Assembly: GCA_008933995.1 (NCBI GenBank)
Contig: WARS01000029.1
Location: 7,502,332 to 7,566,331 of the forward strand
Length of the DNA: 64,000 nt
Direction: 5' to 3'
DNA from: Datnioides undecimradiatus
Taxonomy: Eukaryota; Chordata; Actinopteri; Lobotiformes; Datnioididae
Shown piece by piece: positions 49,701 through 60,443 of this stretch (positions within the stretch are counted from its first letter, which is position 1; every line of letters starts with the position of its first letter). The notes under the pieces were generated by a model. That model was not told where the DNA came from and ran no database searches. It worked only from the letters and a program-made list of their open reading frames with translations. The translations under genes and the position numbers were made by a program.

Positions 49701-52700
49701 ACCCTGATAGTCGTGCACAACTCGAGAGCCTCAAATATGTCACAGCGAGGACTACTCAGCGCTTAAAGCCCAGGAGAAGCTTATCTGCACTCAGTTAAAT
49801 CTGTACTGTCCTGAACAGTTGGGACTCCTGCCTCCCAGCAAATAACAATGGATCTGACACTGCAGGTGCTCTTGATAGTAGTTGTCATTAAGCTGCGTTA
49901 AGTTATGGGCTGACTTATACCATTAGAATGGATATGAATTATTATTACTTTTTAAGGGGATTTAATCATGCATATTATTCAGTGATGGGTCGTGCCGCTG
50001 AATATTCATGAGGCCTAAACGCCATCCATCATATGGATGTTGATCACATCACTTCATGCAAATCCTTCTTATAAAAATGTGTTTTTTGTTGTTTGATTAT
50101 CATAAGTCAGCATGATTGAGATGTCATCGGGAGCTGCACCGTAATGATAAATGGACCGTAGCAACAATTAACAGAAAAAAAAAGAATATATATTTATAAA
50201 AATGTTGTAACAACTTTTCATTTTTGTTTAAGTAATTCGATATTTTGACATGAACTCTAAAAGTAGCATGCTGTGAACTGTCACATTCCACAATCGCAAA
50301 ACATTGAAACTGATTAATTTTGCTATTATTGTTTCACAGTTACACCTTTCTTTTTTTAATTTTTTTAAACGGTGGCATAAATTTTCAGTCTATTAGGTCT
50401 GAACGATGAATCACTCCAGCATTAACATCTCTGTGTATGTCGATTATGTTGAGTGGCCATAATGCAAAGGACGCAACGTAGGAGAGCAAATTGGACCAAC
50501 TGTGAATCATTATATAAACCATCACACTGCTTGATTAAAAGAGTAACCGCAACAATCTTATGACTAATCTTTAAGACAAACTGCTCGTCTGTCTCATGAA
50601 TAACTTAATGTAGCCCACTTGTTACTTGTTTTGTAGGCTGTAACTGAAGAGGATGCGGTATTGAATCAGGGAAAATGCCCTAGTTTGTTCCTAAAATCGG
50701 TCAAATCAGTGCTTGACTGAATCCTTGTGAAGCCACAGAGATTAAAAGCTGTAAATATCTTTTAGAATGAATTATTAACTTAATAAAAAAACGAGTACGC
50801 CCCCCCCCCCCCCCCCCAGTGTGCTTATGAGCTATGTTGCATTTGTAGCTCCAGGCTCAGTCTGTGCAAGCCCAAGTGCTGATCACATTTCAGCCTTGTG
50901 AGAACATCTCCTGAGCACTGGGCCTAATGGAAGTCACTCGTCCTCCTCGTCCTCGTCCTCCTCTTTCCTCTCTCAGCGCACTCCACTCCATAATCTCAAC
51001 CTTTAATATGCATTCCCAGTGCTCCTCTCCTCCTCTCGCCATCTCCTCTCTTCTCCAGCCATCTCCTCTTTGGCCCCTTAACTCTGACATTTCATTGTAG
51101 GGCAACATTGTCTTCAGCTGCCATGATGCAGCCTTCCCCATTACTGTGTCGCCGGAGAGCGCTTGCCTTCAGATACAATAGATAGGATTGTCTCAAATTG
51201 CCTCAAGACTGTGGGGGTAAGGGCACTACTGACATTGGCTTGTAGTGAAAGCCACAGCATATCCCATACTGCTGAACACAGTTAGCTGTATTTTTTATAT
51301 TACATTATTTAACAGCTGGAATTACAGACATTTATCACAGAGGTGTGTCATAGAACGGCCGAAATTGTTTGTTTGGCCTTAAACATTTGCAGGGAATAAA
51401 AACATTAATTAATTAATAATTAACATTAAGATGATGATTAACAGTCATGCTGCATTATTCGGTTGCTTCAAAAGCTGCTCAGTGCTTGCTGTTCCAGAGA
51501 AGAGTTAGTGCACTGTGGTGTAATTCTGTTTTCATTTTATCGGCTTGGTTGATGCAGTTGAGTTAGCGTCATCCGTAGCGATACACATCTGACATAGTCT
51601 CACCCCAAATATGTACTCTGGACTTTTTCCACTTGCCTTTTCTAAAGTGGTGCGAACAGCTGCTCTAAGTACCAATATTTGTTCACATGCACCAAGAGAA
51701 GATTAGAATACACTGTGTGCTTTCCTCTTGTGATGACTGTGCTTTAAATGCCCCGTAGATTTGGGCCAAGCTTTGCTGAGTCAGCCTCCCAGTGATCTCT
51801 TGTCACTGCCTCATCTGTCATGGGCATTATTACCAGGAAAATCCTAGAGACTAAAAGGGCAGACAGGTGTGCGTGTGTGTTGGTACATGCGTGCATGAGA
51901 ATACTTATTCCAAGTTTGCCTCGGTCCACGCATGGCGAGTCTTGTTGCCCTGCTGGTCTGATGTTGATGAGAGGTGATCAGGTAAATCTGACTGTAAACT
52001 CTGCCCCAGGGCTAACAGCTGACACACACATACAGTCCAAACTGAATACTTGTGCACACAGAATGGTGCCCATTCCCATCTCTATCACACAGTTATTTTT
52101 TGTTACAGACAAGTCCAGTACAAATGCGGTTGCATATTCCTGTTTTTAATCTGTATCTTAATCTCACTGGCTCTCTTTATCTGTCTGTGTCACTGTCTTT
52201 CTCTCTGTGTTGTTATGCCTGCTGTAGTAGCAGCATTGGCGTGTTGCCTCATGCTTTGGTGAGCTCCCAGCCATCTGGCTGTTATGTTGGTACCTGGCCT
52301 GTGGAACCACATCATGTTTCAGAGGTCTTTTGGTGGCTGCCTGTGAACATGGAGAGAGGTGGATTTGATCTGAGTGGCATTAAGCTACAACTATTCTAAA
52401 AGTGCCCCAGACATCAAAGAATGCTCAGGCAAAAATATCCATGAGAGTTGAAAATGTCTTTGAAATGTAACTGAGGGATCTCTGCCTAAAACTGCAGATA
52501 AACGAGTCTGTTTTCTTTTCTTTGTTTCAGTGAGCTGTTGCAAGGTTTTGAAGATTGTTTGTGAAATGTGATGCTAATTCCTCAGCAGGCCTCTGCAGTT
52601 CATTTTGTTATGACAAAGACATTATGAAATAGTAGCATCGGGTCACCATGAGACTGCTTTTTACTGACTCAGTAGTTTGTCCTTTTTTGGGAGTGGGGGG

Positions 52701-55700
52701 CAAATAGTTACTCTCAGTATGTGCCTCACTACAAACAGTACAGAAAGTAATGTTTTGCCACGCCCCTCCTGTCAAAACACTGGTATACATACAGATAGCA
52801 CATACTCCTGAGTTGATCCATCCACATTCTTCAGAAGTCATACACATTACCGCAGAATGGGTGTGGTAGTTTCTAGTAGCAAACGCTATTTACAGTTGCT
52901 GTCACCACACTGCCGTCACTGGTGTTTCTTTTAGACACCTTTCTCTTTAATCCCACTTCAGGGGAGAAAAATCCGTAAGCCGTGCCGTTTCTGACAAACC
53001 TGTTAAGAGAAGCAAAGTGAGGCTCATCATTGTTACTGTTGTGTCAGTAAAGACTTAAAAAGTTAAAGCACCCATTAAAGAGAAATGTTCATCTGTAAGA
53101 CATAACACCAGTTGTATTATGATTACTTCTTTGTGTCATTTCACAGAGGGAATCCCTCAGGTGTACTACTTTGGTCCTTGTGGGAAATACAATGCCATGG
53201 TGCTGGAGCTTCTCGGGCCAAGTCTAGAGGACCTGTTCGACCTCTGTGACCGTACCTTCTCCCTCAAGACCGTCCTCATGATAGCCATACAGCTGGTAAG
53301 TCCTGAAGGAGGAGAGCAGCAGACTTATATTTAGCTAAGCCTGTTTTGGTGATTATAAGCATTGCTCATATGCAACTTAGATGACACAGCATAAATTACA
53401 CATCATCTGATTGTCTAAATTTGGATTCGGGCCAGTTTGTACATATACGTGGTCTCAAATCATGTTACAAGTCAGATTTTTTTTTTTTTTTTTTTTCATT
53501 CTGACAATAATAACAGTCTTATGGGAATCCACGGGACATCGCTCACTGCAAGCACTGACAGATGTAGTTAAAAGTAGCCCCTCACGTCCTTTTGAAATGA
53601 AATCTGTTGCTGTGAAGCCATTCACGTCAAGATCCCACCAGTCCTGGCTCCATCTCCACATCCACACACACCTCCGTACAGAAGTTCCACTCGATGTTCT
53701 AGTAAAAGCCATAATTAAAGATTTGGCTTGCTTTCCTGTCATCCTTGTTATTATCTGCTCATGACTTCTGTGGCTTTAACTGCACATCAGCATTATAAAC
53801 GAAACTGTAAATGCTGATGGCCTCCATGTTTACTTCAGTACAAGTCCTTAAACATTAGTTTTTTTATTGGCTGTGTCATGAGAATACATCTTGATGTGCA
53901 AATGGTTCAGTGGTTTAACTTCAAATGCTAATCTTGATCAATTTACTGGGCCTCTAGATAACACGGATGGAGTACGTCCACACCAAGAGTCTGATATACA
54001 GAGATGTGAAGCCAGAGAACTTCCTGGTTGGGCGGCCAGGAAGCAAGAGGCAGCACACCATCCACATCATCGACTTTGGTCTGGCCAAAGAGTACATAGA
54101 CCCCGAGACCAAAAAACACATCCCCTACCGGGAGCACAAGAGTCTGACTGGGACGGCACGCTACATGAGCATTAACACACACTTGGGCAAAGGTAAGAAA
54201 GTCTCAGCAACACAGCTGTTGTTTGATAAGCGCTTTGAATTTGCATAACAAACATTTGCATTCAGTTTCATAGAGATGTTCTAACTGTGTTGTGTACAAA
54301 CACATTACCTACAAATACAATGTAAACCAATACCCTTTTAAGCAGATGGGTATGCATAGGGCTTCTAGAATCAGCGGCCTCACTTCAAGAATCATTCTGA
54401 TTTCTCTGATGTTCAGCTTCCATTCTTTGGTATTTTGAGGCATCATTCTCCTGTTTTGCTTTTTGGCAGCAGTGGCCAACCATGTGCCATCAAGACTCAA
54501 CAGTCTAAACGTTTTTAGTCCAACCACTCACCTTGGGAGGTGATTTCGCTGATTAGTTCTTCCCCTCTACTTGTCGTGCTAATCAGTGGGTGGAGTGTTT
54601 GGTTGGAATGAAAACCTGCAGACTGTTGGGTCTATACGCAGCCCCCACCCGCTCCGTGTCTTAATCATGGCCTTTTATACTGTACATAGTTAATTAGAAC
54701 TCCTGGATAACTGCGAAATCATGCTGTGCTGTATTTTCTGCTGCCCAGTTGCCCGTTGACTCTGCCAGCTGGATCTCAAATGAATTTGTTTCTCACAGGT
54801 AACCTGATTTTTGTCTTGTTCTGTCTGTTCCAGAGCAAAGCAGAAGGGATGATTTGGAGGCGCTGGGTCACATGTTCATGTACTTCCTCCGAGGTAGTCT
54901 CCCCTGGCAGGGCCTAAAGGTACTGTCACGTTTTGTTTGATATCATCCAAATAGTTCCATCACTGATTTACATCAAACTCCCATAATCCTCTCAATGCTT
55001 GGTGTAGAGATGTACCTTTTCCTGCTGCTCTTTCACTCCGATCATCCACATGACATTAAGGACAGAGAGTTTGCTGTTTACACCATCCTGTCACACTAGT
55101 GACATTTCAAGGTCCTACTACTGATGCATTCATATTGTTTGTTGAACCTGAAAGAAAAAGAAGGTCTCAGGCACAGAACGTATTCTCGGATCCTTTGATT
55201 TACTTTTGCCTAATACAATCTTGATATTATCTGCGGTGATAAACAAAATGATGAGGTCCTCAGATATAAATCACAGGGTGGGAGCAACTTGGAGCAACTT
55301 GAAGCAACATGTTGTTCCCTGTGCCAGAGCTTTCATTTTCCTTTTCAGAAACCTAGTGAAATTTAGTTCCCACCTTAGAGTCGTGCTGCTTGCGTCTAAA
55401 CAGCTGATGGCAGCAGAAGAGTGCACCAGACGCCCAAGACCTGGGTTTCAAACTCTAAAAAAAAACTAGGCTTGCGGCTAGGCTAGGCTTAATTTACTGA
55501 CGTCACCTGTCAGAATCAAGAATTCCTAGTGGCCACAGTTTAGTAATAGAAAATACTGTCTTCCTTTTGTATAAATTGTATGTCCTGGGGATCTAACAGC
55601 ACATTTATTTATTTTTCAATGACCACATTAACCCGAGGTGGTTGCAATCAGATCTCTACAGTAAGTGGCTGGAAAAATAAAGACTCTCTGTTGCGCTGGT

Positions 55701-58700
55701 CCTCCCTTGTATTAGCATACGCGTCGCTACACAAACGGTCACATGCTCCAACACACCTACTTTGCATTTCAACAGTGGACTGTTTAAAAGAGCTTACAGC
55801 ACTAAGAACTCAGGCATACCGACGGATGCCAGAGGAGCAGGTTAAAGCTACACAGAGTTGCTGGGCTGCTTTTTTTCCCCCTGCAGGCGTTGATATCAAA
55901 GGTGTGCATAGAATAAGACTGGAAGACAAGACACCTCATCTGAACATTTGCTATGTGGGAGGAAGCTCGTGGTAGATGAATGTGAGGGATGTATGAATGT
56001 GGGGGAGGTCGGGAAGCTCGGGCCAAAACAAGTTCTCACCAGCGCACAACATGACAGTTCATCAAAATACAATCAAAATGCACCAAAATACAATGAAAGA
56101 AGTATAATGACCAGAGATGGAAGTCAAAATGAGTTGTACTCGCTTTATAGCGTATAATGATACACAATCATTTTTTATCTAAAGAGCAACAGGTTAAGAA
56201 TCATTATAATGTAACACAAAACTAACGTTACGATTAACTTCATTTTTACTTGTTAAAATTTGTTTTTAAGACTGGATTCACCATCAGTGCTCATTATCAA
56301 ATCTCTACAGTATACAGAGTTAGTTATGGAAAAACAGTATACAGTATTTCTTAATAGATGAAGAGCAGCAGGTTGAGAGTTACCGCCCATAGACTGCTGA
56401 AGACGTTTCTCTGTTCTGATGAACCTGATTGCTCAGGTGCTCAATGCACACTGAATATGACACCTAGTCATTTACACCACCTGTAATTATGTATTTGCTC
56501 AAATCTTGAGTGTAATATCTGTTCTTAACCCTTTCTAGGCGGACACTTTGAAGGAGAGGTATCAGAAAATTGGGGACACCAAACGAGCGACACCCATCGA
56601 AGTGCTTTGTGAAAGCTTTCCCGGTCAGTAGAACAAACCAGTTTCCTTTGTTTTATTTGTTATTTCATTTCTTCCTCATTCAGCCCGATTTCTAATTTAA
56701 CGCCATGTTCTCTTTGGCTACAGAAGAGATGGCCACCTACCTGCGCTACGTGAGGAGGCTGGACTTCTTTGAGAAGCCTGATTACGACTACTTGAGGAAG
56801 CTCTTCACTGATCTGTTCGACAGGAACGGCTACGTCTTTGACTATGAATATGACTGGGTTGGCAAATCACTTGTGAGTGCCTCTTACTGAATCAACTCCT
56901 CCTCCTCCTCCCCCTCCTTTCGATCTGGCCTCCTTTGATTGGACCATCTAGTTTCACAGCTGCAGTTGTTTTCACTCTCGCATTTGATATTCTCACTAGA
57001 TTTTTATCTTTTGCTAAATGCAGCACTTTGTGTTTTTTTCATTTGCAGCCCACACCAATAGGCCCCATCCCCAGTGACACGCCCCTGCAGCCCAGCAGCA
57101 GAGACAAAGCACAACAGCAGACCAAAAACCAGGTGAGGTCGTCAGCATTAAGTCACAACAAACACCACACCCACCCTCCAAACTACCAACCAACCAAGTG
57201 ACTGACCAACCAGCAAACCCTGTCATTCAAGTTCCTCTGCCAGGTTGCTTCTGTCCAATTGCAATCAACTTCCTGGAGAAAATGGCTGCCACTCAGCTCT
57301 CCTTCTCCTTCATCACTGTTCCTGTGTACAGTGTGACTGCTGGACAGTGCCATCATCTTTCCCCAGTGTTTGTCAGACAGTTAAGACTTAAAAAACACAG
57401 ATGCCTCACTATGAAAGTGTCCCAACATGCGCGATCATGAGGCGGGCTCTCCTGCTCCAGCTGTGAAACCAAGCACTGTTTTCAGCCTCACACCTTGCCA
57501 CTCTAAGCTCCGGTCATTGCATGCATGAGTTGAAAATGCAAATTGCATTGTTCATACCAGTGATGACAAACTATACGCTTAGTGTGTGACAAAGTGTTGA
57601 CTTGATTTTTATTTTTATTTTTATTTTTTTCCCTTTTTTATTGGCATGCTATCCGGGCCTTGTTATATATGTATGATAAAGTGGAGGGGTAATCATTTAA
57701 GAGATCTGCCAGAAAAACCCCATGAACTGATTGACACAAGTCATGGTACAAATCATGTTGTTGTACTTAATGAGTCTGACTCATTGTTTCCCGTACAGGG
57801 AGTGCATTAGTTTTTATGATGGACTTATTACAGTGGACTGTAGCCTCTTTTTTACAGCTCTACATTTAACATGATTGGCTTGACAATAACGTGCCACCCT
57901 TTGAAAGCTTGCAAAGCACCACCTCCGTATCATCCTGGTTAAAACGGTCGGCTGCAATGAAAGAAAATGTCTTTTATCAAGTCTGTGAAGCTCGTTGGCG
58001 GAGAAAGAAGAGGTAAAGTTTTAGGGCCGCAACAAAACAGAATATTAAAAAAATGCTCTTTAAATGTGCTGTTAGACATGACGCAACGGATGATTGCGTT
58101 GCATTAAATATGCAACTGAGGTGATCAAGGCTGTTTTCTTTTACTCTTGCATGACTTTATTAGTGTGTTGATCTGTGCTTCGCATAAAGTTTTGCTTCCC
58201 TTTACTCCTCTATTAACATAGTTTGTCTTAACAAGCCTGCTTCTGCTTGAGAGATGTCTTCGATAATTTTTTGTTTTTGTTTCTTTTTTTTTCATTCACT
58301 CCCACCCTCCTCCTTCTCCCTCCTCCCTCCTCCCTCCACATCTCCACCCTCACCCCCTCCCACCACATTGCCTCGCCCTCACCCCCCTCACCCCTCAACC
58401 TTCCACAACCTTCTTTCCCTCCCCTCCTCCGTGCTCACCACCTCACGACCACCTGCCTCAACCCTTTTTGCTCTTTGCATCAAGTCACCTGAGCCCAAAG
58501 GAAGTGAGTCTCAGCCCACTCCAGTGACCAATAAGGAGACTCTGGGGTCGCACCTCACAGCTGAGCGGCTGGGGGGCTCTGTACAGGTACTGCTGCTGCT
58601 GCTACTGCCGCTGCTCTGATGGCTAATGCATGAAGCCATGTAGTTTTTTGTGTGTGTCACCCCCTCTCACACTGACTCCACACTGCCTGCCTGTCAGGAG

Positions 58701-60443
58701 CTCTGTCTGGACTCCCTCTGTGTGTCTGCATCAGACTGTTTGAATCCCTGTGTGTCAGTGCTTTGCCACTTCTGTTTGCTCTCACTGCTTTATTCGCCCC
58801 ATCTGCTGTAGGCTGCCCACAGGAAGGGCCATGCACTGATGACATCCAACAGCAACTGTCATGCAGGCCTCATGAAATAAAGATTCTTAAATCATAAATC
58901 ACAAATGAATAGGTAGTCCAAAGGCAGCACAGTAGAATTTTGTTTTTCAGGTTCTGAACTAGTAAAATTGCTGTCGGTCAATCAAACTATAAACTCTTTA
59001 TTGTCTATTTGTTATTGAAAAGACCAATTATAATATTAGAAATCAGACACTTCCACAGTAAATGTGGCACAAATGTGCCACCTAGTGTTGGCTAACTGAA
59101 TTACAGGTTTTAAAGGCAAGGTTCACTTTATGTTAAAACCGTATTCTTCCCCACTTACATTGGATCAGCTTTTGTCTGCTGTCATCATTCCTCCTGCTCT
59201 AATTTTGGCTCCAGTGAGGTGTTTGCATCTTTCAAAGTTGTTTTAGAATGAAACCTAAACACACAGAGGGAATTTCGTACAAAGATACTTGCAGTATACT
59301 TGCAGTATCTTACAGATATTGCATCTTTGAAAGATATTCAGCTGATGTGTGTCACTCAAACTGCTTGAATGTCATTTTACCTTTAGTTGACTTTTGGAAC
59401 GAATATTTGGACAGTTTGAGGACTCTGCATCTCTCACATTTGAAGCACTTTTGAAAAGCAGCATGACTGAGAGCAGCAGGCAAAACATGTTCCAGTGTCC
59501 ATATGCAAACCTGACATTTATATCAAGACAGACATAAAAAATAAAGACTACACTTTCTAAGGGCCTTCCAGTTCACATGTTGAACTGCCCTAACAGGTCA
59601 GATAGACAAATAGAGACAATCAAGGTTACATATTTTTATGTGAATGTTCATCTCCACGCTGCAAGCAGTGGCTCGATGCATATGTGTGAGTGAGTGGTCT
59701 GGTGTCCCTTTGTACCTGTGCAGGTGATGAGCTCAACGAACGGGGAGCTGAACACTGATGATCCCACGGCCGGACACTCCAACGCTCCCATCACCGCTCC
59801 CACCGAGGTTGAAGTGGCTGACGAAACCAAGTACGAAACAGCCGTCCAGATGCCCAAGACAGTTTTTCCTGTAGTAGTAGGGTTGGGGTTAGGGTCATCA
59901 TCTTGAAAACTCATGTAATTTCTTCCAGTCAAAGTGAAAGTCACTGCCAGCTAAGGTTACGAAGCCTGTGACCTTTATCTGTATGTTTAAATGCATTCAA
60001 GAAACTCTAAACTCAGAGAAACCTGAAAGTTATACAGGCAGTCAGAGAACACCTGTAAACATGTGTGTGAATGCAGGAGATAGGTAAGCAGACGCCACCC
60101 CACCCTGACCTTATGTTTAGTAGCATCACTTCCTTTTTGAACTGTTGTTGTAATAGAAGACTTTGCTACGTCCGAAAAACATCTGTAAACACGCAAAATA
60201 CTTTCTGCAGCTCTTTGACAAAGAAGCAAAGTCCGATCAAAGCCGGCCCTAAAACAGATCCATAAATGTATCAGCCATTGAAACCCAACCGTAGGCCCTG
60301 TACTGATATATTAATATCACAGTTGTATAGATGTGTTTGTAGAAATGCCCTTTCTCCTAAATGTAAGTGTTACCTTGTCGCCCCACAGGTGCTGTTGTTT
60401 CTTCAAAAGGAGAAAGAGGAAAGCCCTCCAGAGGCACAAGTGA
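33801..60443 (+). CDS. csnk1g2: Casein kinase I gamma 2, complete
   Basis: Exons 33801-34028, 46262-46331, 53147-53295, 53958-54192, 54834-54919, 56539-56623, 56724-56872, 57049-57132, 58485-58586, 59724-59830 and 60389-60443 join in frame. They give 449 residues, or 415 (the human CSNK1G2 length) if the 34-codon exon 58485-58586 is skipped. CK1-gamma is a palmitoylated, plasma-membrane Ser/Thr kinase that phosphorylates LRP6 in Wnt signalling. Visible features are the start [15 protein letters not shown], glycine loop IGCGNFGEL (52-60), Lys75, catalytic Asp165 in YRDVKPEN, Asp188 in DFG, and the CK1-type SINTH in place of APE. The tail is [11 protein letters not shown] (433-443): cysteines for palmitoylation plus a basic patch. 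Near-identity to human over the kinase domain makes the family certain. The gamma-2 call rests on the N-terminus, the tail ([22 protein letters not shown]) and synteny. Confidence 0.97.
34029..46261 (+). other. csnk1g2: csnk1g2 intron 2 (12.2 kb)
   Basis: A large intron with no embedded gene recognised on either strand. It holds a family A copy (35600-35925), a T-run plus (GT)n at 37720-37760, a C9 run near 43530, and otherwise AT-rich sequence. Several ORFs of 60-160 codons lack any protein-like features. Confidence 0.85.
35600..35925. repeat. Degenerate dispersed repeat, family A
   Basis: Blocks include GATGTCCATCAGTTTCCCAG, AATCCTCGAAGATGCTTTCA, AAGCCCAAGGATATTGATTT and AGAAGGTGGAACCAAG, then TAAT-rich end sequence (CTAATCAATTGAACAGC). 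The order matches the copies at 3820-4005 and 62175-62445. Confidence 0.65.
46262..46331 (+). CDS. csnk1g2: csnk1g2 coding exon 2
   Basis: Residues 77-99, [20 protein letters not shown] and GNS. Donor CAG|GTAAGA, phase 1. It sits alone between introns of 12.2 and 6.8 kb. Confidence 0.97.
47160..48560. promoter_or_regulatory. Candidate conserved non-coding block in csnk1g2 intron 3
   Basis: Long balanced-composition segments with few homopolymers and no coding potential. Judged by eye; conservation untested. Confidence 0.22.
49230..49800. promoter_or_regulatory. Candidate conserved non-coding block in csnk1g2 intron 3
   Basis: Contains ATAATATTGCCAAAGAGTG, AAATCAATTGTTTGATTCAG and TTTCATTACTCACATGG. 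One ORF (49586-49798) crosses it but has no protein-like pattern. Confidence 0.25.
49980..50170. promoter_or_regulatory. Candidate enhancer with octamer and TAAT motifs
   Basis: Contains a GAATATTCATGAGG palindrome-like site near 50002, an ATGCAAAT octamer at 50057-50064, CATGATTGAGATGTCATC near 50111, and GTAATGATAAATGG plus AACAATTAAC near 50140-50172. The dense transcription-factor-like motifs suggest an enhancer. Confidence 0.33.
50800..50817. repeat. C18 homopolymer
   Basis: An uninterrupted run of 18 C within csnk1g2 intron 3. The opposite strand is G18. Confidence 0.95.
50880..51180. promoter_or_regulatory. Candidate conserved non-coding block, pyrimidine-rich core
   Basis: A TCC-repeat-rich core (50940-50980 and 51020-51070) is flanked by balanced sequence with TTTAATATGCATTCCC. 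No coding support. Confidence 0.22.
53147..53295 (+). CDS. csnk1g2: csnk1g2 coding exon 3
   Basis: Residues 100-149, including [37 protein letters not shown] and [11 protein letters not shown]. Phase 0 at the end. Confidence 0.98.
53296..53957 (+). other. csnk1g2: csnk1g2 intron 4
   Basis: A 662-base intron with a T-run at about 53478-53496, ending CCTCTAG. Nothing else was recognised. Confidence 0.9.
53958..54192 (+). CDS. csnk1g2: csnk1g2 coding exon 4 (catalytic loop and activation segment)
   Basis: Residues 150-227, with [27 protein letters not shown] and [14 protein letters not shown]. Carries catalytic Asp165 and metal-binding Asp188. Donor AAAG|GTAAGA, phase 1. Confidence 0.98.
54193..54833 (+). 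other. csnk1g2: csnk1g2 intron 5
   Basis: A 641-base intron ending TGTTCCAG. Nothing else was recognised. Confidence 0.9.
54834..54919 (+). CDS. csnk1g2: csnk1g2 coding exon 5
   Basis: Residues 228-256, [20 protein letters not shown] and GSLPWQGLK. Phase 0 at the end. Confidence 0.98.
54920..56538 (+). other. csnk1g2: csnk1g2 intron 6
   Basis: A 1.6-kb intron. ORFs up to 131 codons (55580-55975) have no recognisable features and no splice logic with the flanking exons. Confidence 0.88.
56539..56623 (+). CDS. csnk1g2: csnk1g2 coding exon 6
   Basis: Residues 257-284, [19 protein letters not shown] and IEVLCESFP. Donor CCCG|GTCAGT, phase 1. Confidence 0.98.
56724..56872 (+). CDS. csnk1g2: csnk1g2 coding exon 7
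   Basis: Residues 285-334, [35 protein letters not shown] and [10 protein letters not shown]; the end of the kinase domain. Confidence 0.98.
57049..57132 (+). CDS. csnk1g2: csnk1g2 coding exon 8
   Basis: Residues 335-362, [19 protein letters not shown] then KAQQQTKNQ. Phase 0 on both sides. Confidence 0.95.
57133..58484 (+). other. csnk1g2: csnk1g2 intron 8, with long pyrimidine-rich 3' end
   Basis: A 1.35-kb intron with an ATTTTT-type low-complexity run near 57605-57635. Its last 220 bases (58264-58484) are almost free of G and rich in C/T. No gene was recognised. Confidence 0.88.
58264..58484 (+). promoter_or_regulatory. csnk1g2: CU-rich tract upstream of the csnk1g2 cassette exon
   Basis: About 220 bases of TCC/CCC/TTT-rich sequence lead to a weak acceptor, GCATCAAG|TCACCT. 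Such extended CU-rich tracts are typical binding territory for PTB-type splicing repressors. Confidence 0.55.
58485..58586 (+). CDS. csnk1g2: csnk1g2 coding exon 9, probable alternative cassette
   Basis: A 102-base exon, phase 0 on both sides, encoding residues 363-396, which begin [20 protein letters not shown]. Skipping it keeps the frame, yields exactly 415 residues and joins TKNQ to [10 protein letters not shown] as in human CSNK1G2 (KNQALNSTNGELN). I therefore read it as optional. Confidence 0.75.
58587..59723 (+). other. csnk1g2: csnk1g2 intron 9
   Basis: A 1.1-kb intron ending CTGTGCAG. Nothing was recognised in it. Confidence 0.85.
59724..59830 (+). CDS. csnk1g2: csnk1g2 coding exon 10
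   Basis: Residues 397-431 plus two bases of a Lys codon, [20 protein letters not shown] then [15 protein letters not shown]. Donor CCAA|GTACGA, phase 2. Reading on past the donor gives a spurious tail. Confidence 0.97.
59831..60388 (+). other. csnk1g2: csnk1g2 intron 10
   Basis: A 558-base intron ending CCCCACAG. It has a short GGTTGGGGTTAGGGTC stretch near 59881 but no repeat array or gene. Confidence 0.9.
60389..60443 (+). CDS. csnk1g2: csnk1g2 last coding exon
   Basis: Completes Lys432, then [17 protein letters not shown] and TGA. The triple Cys and basic patch form the membrane anchor conserved in all CK1-gamma proteins. Confidence 0.98.

Larger units (their letters stand above)
46332..53146 (+). 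other. csnk1g2: csnk1g2 intron 3 (6.8 kb)
   Basis: No gene was recognised. It includes T-runs at 46737-46779 and a C18 run at 50800-50817. Several blocks look like conserved non-coding DNA (47160-48560, 49230-49800, 49980-50170, 50880-51180). Confidence 0.85.

Noticed and set aside
55580-55975. 131-codon plus-strand ORF in csnk1g2 intron 6
   Set aside because: No recognisable motif. It does not splice in frame with the flanking exons, which already join correctly without it.
59872-59900. GGTTGGGGTTAGGGTC as an interstitial telomere repeat
   Set aside because: Only one TTAGGG unit is present; no array.
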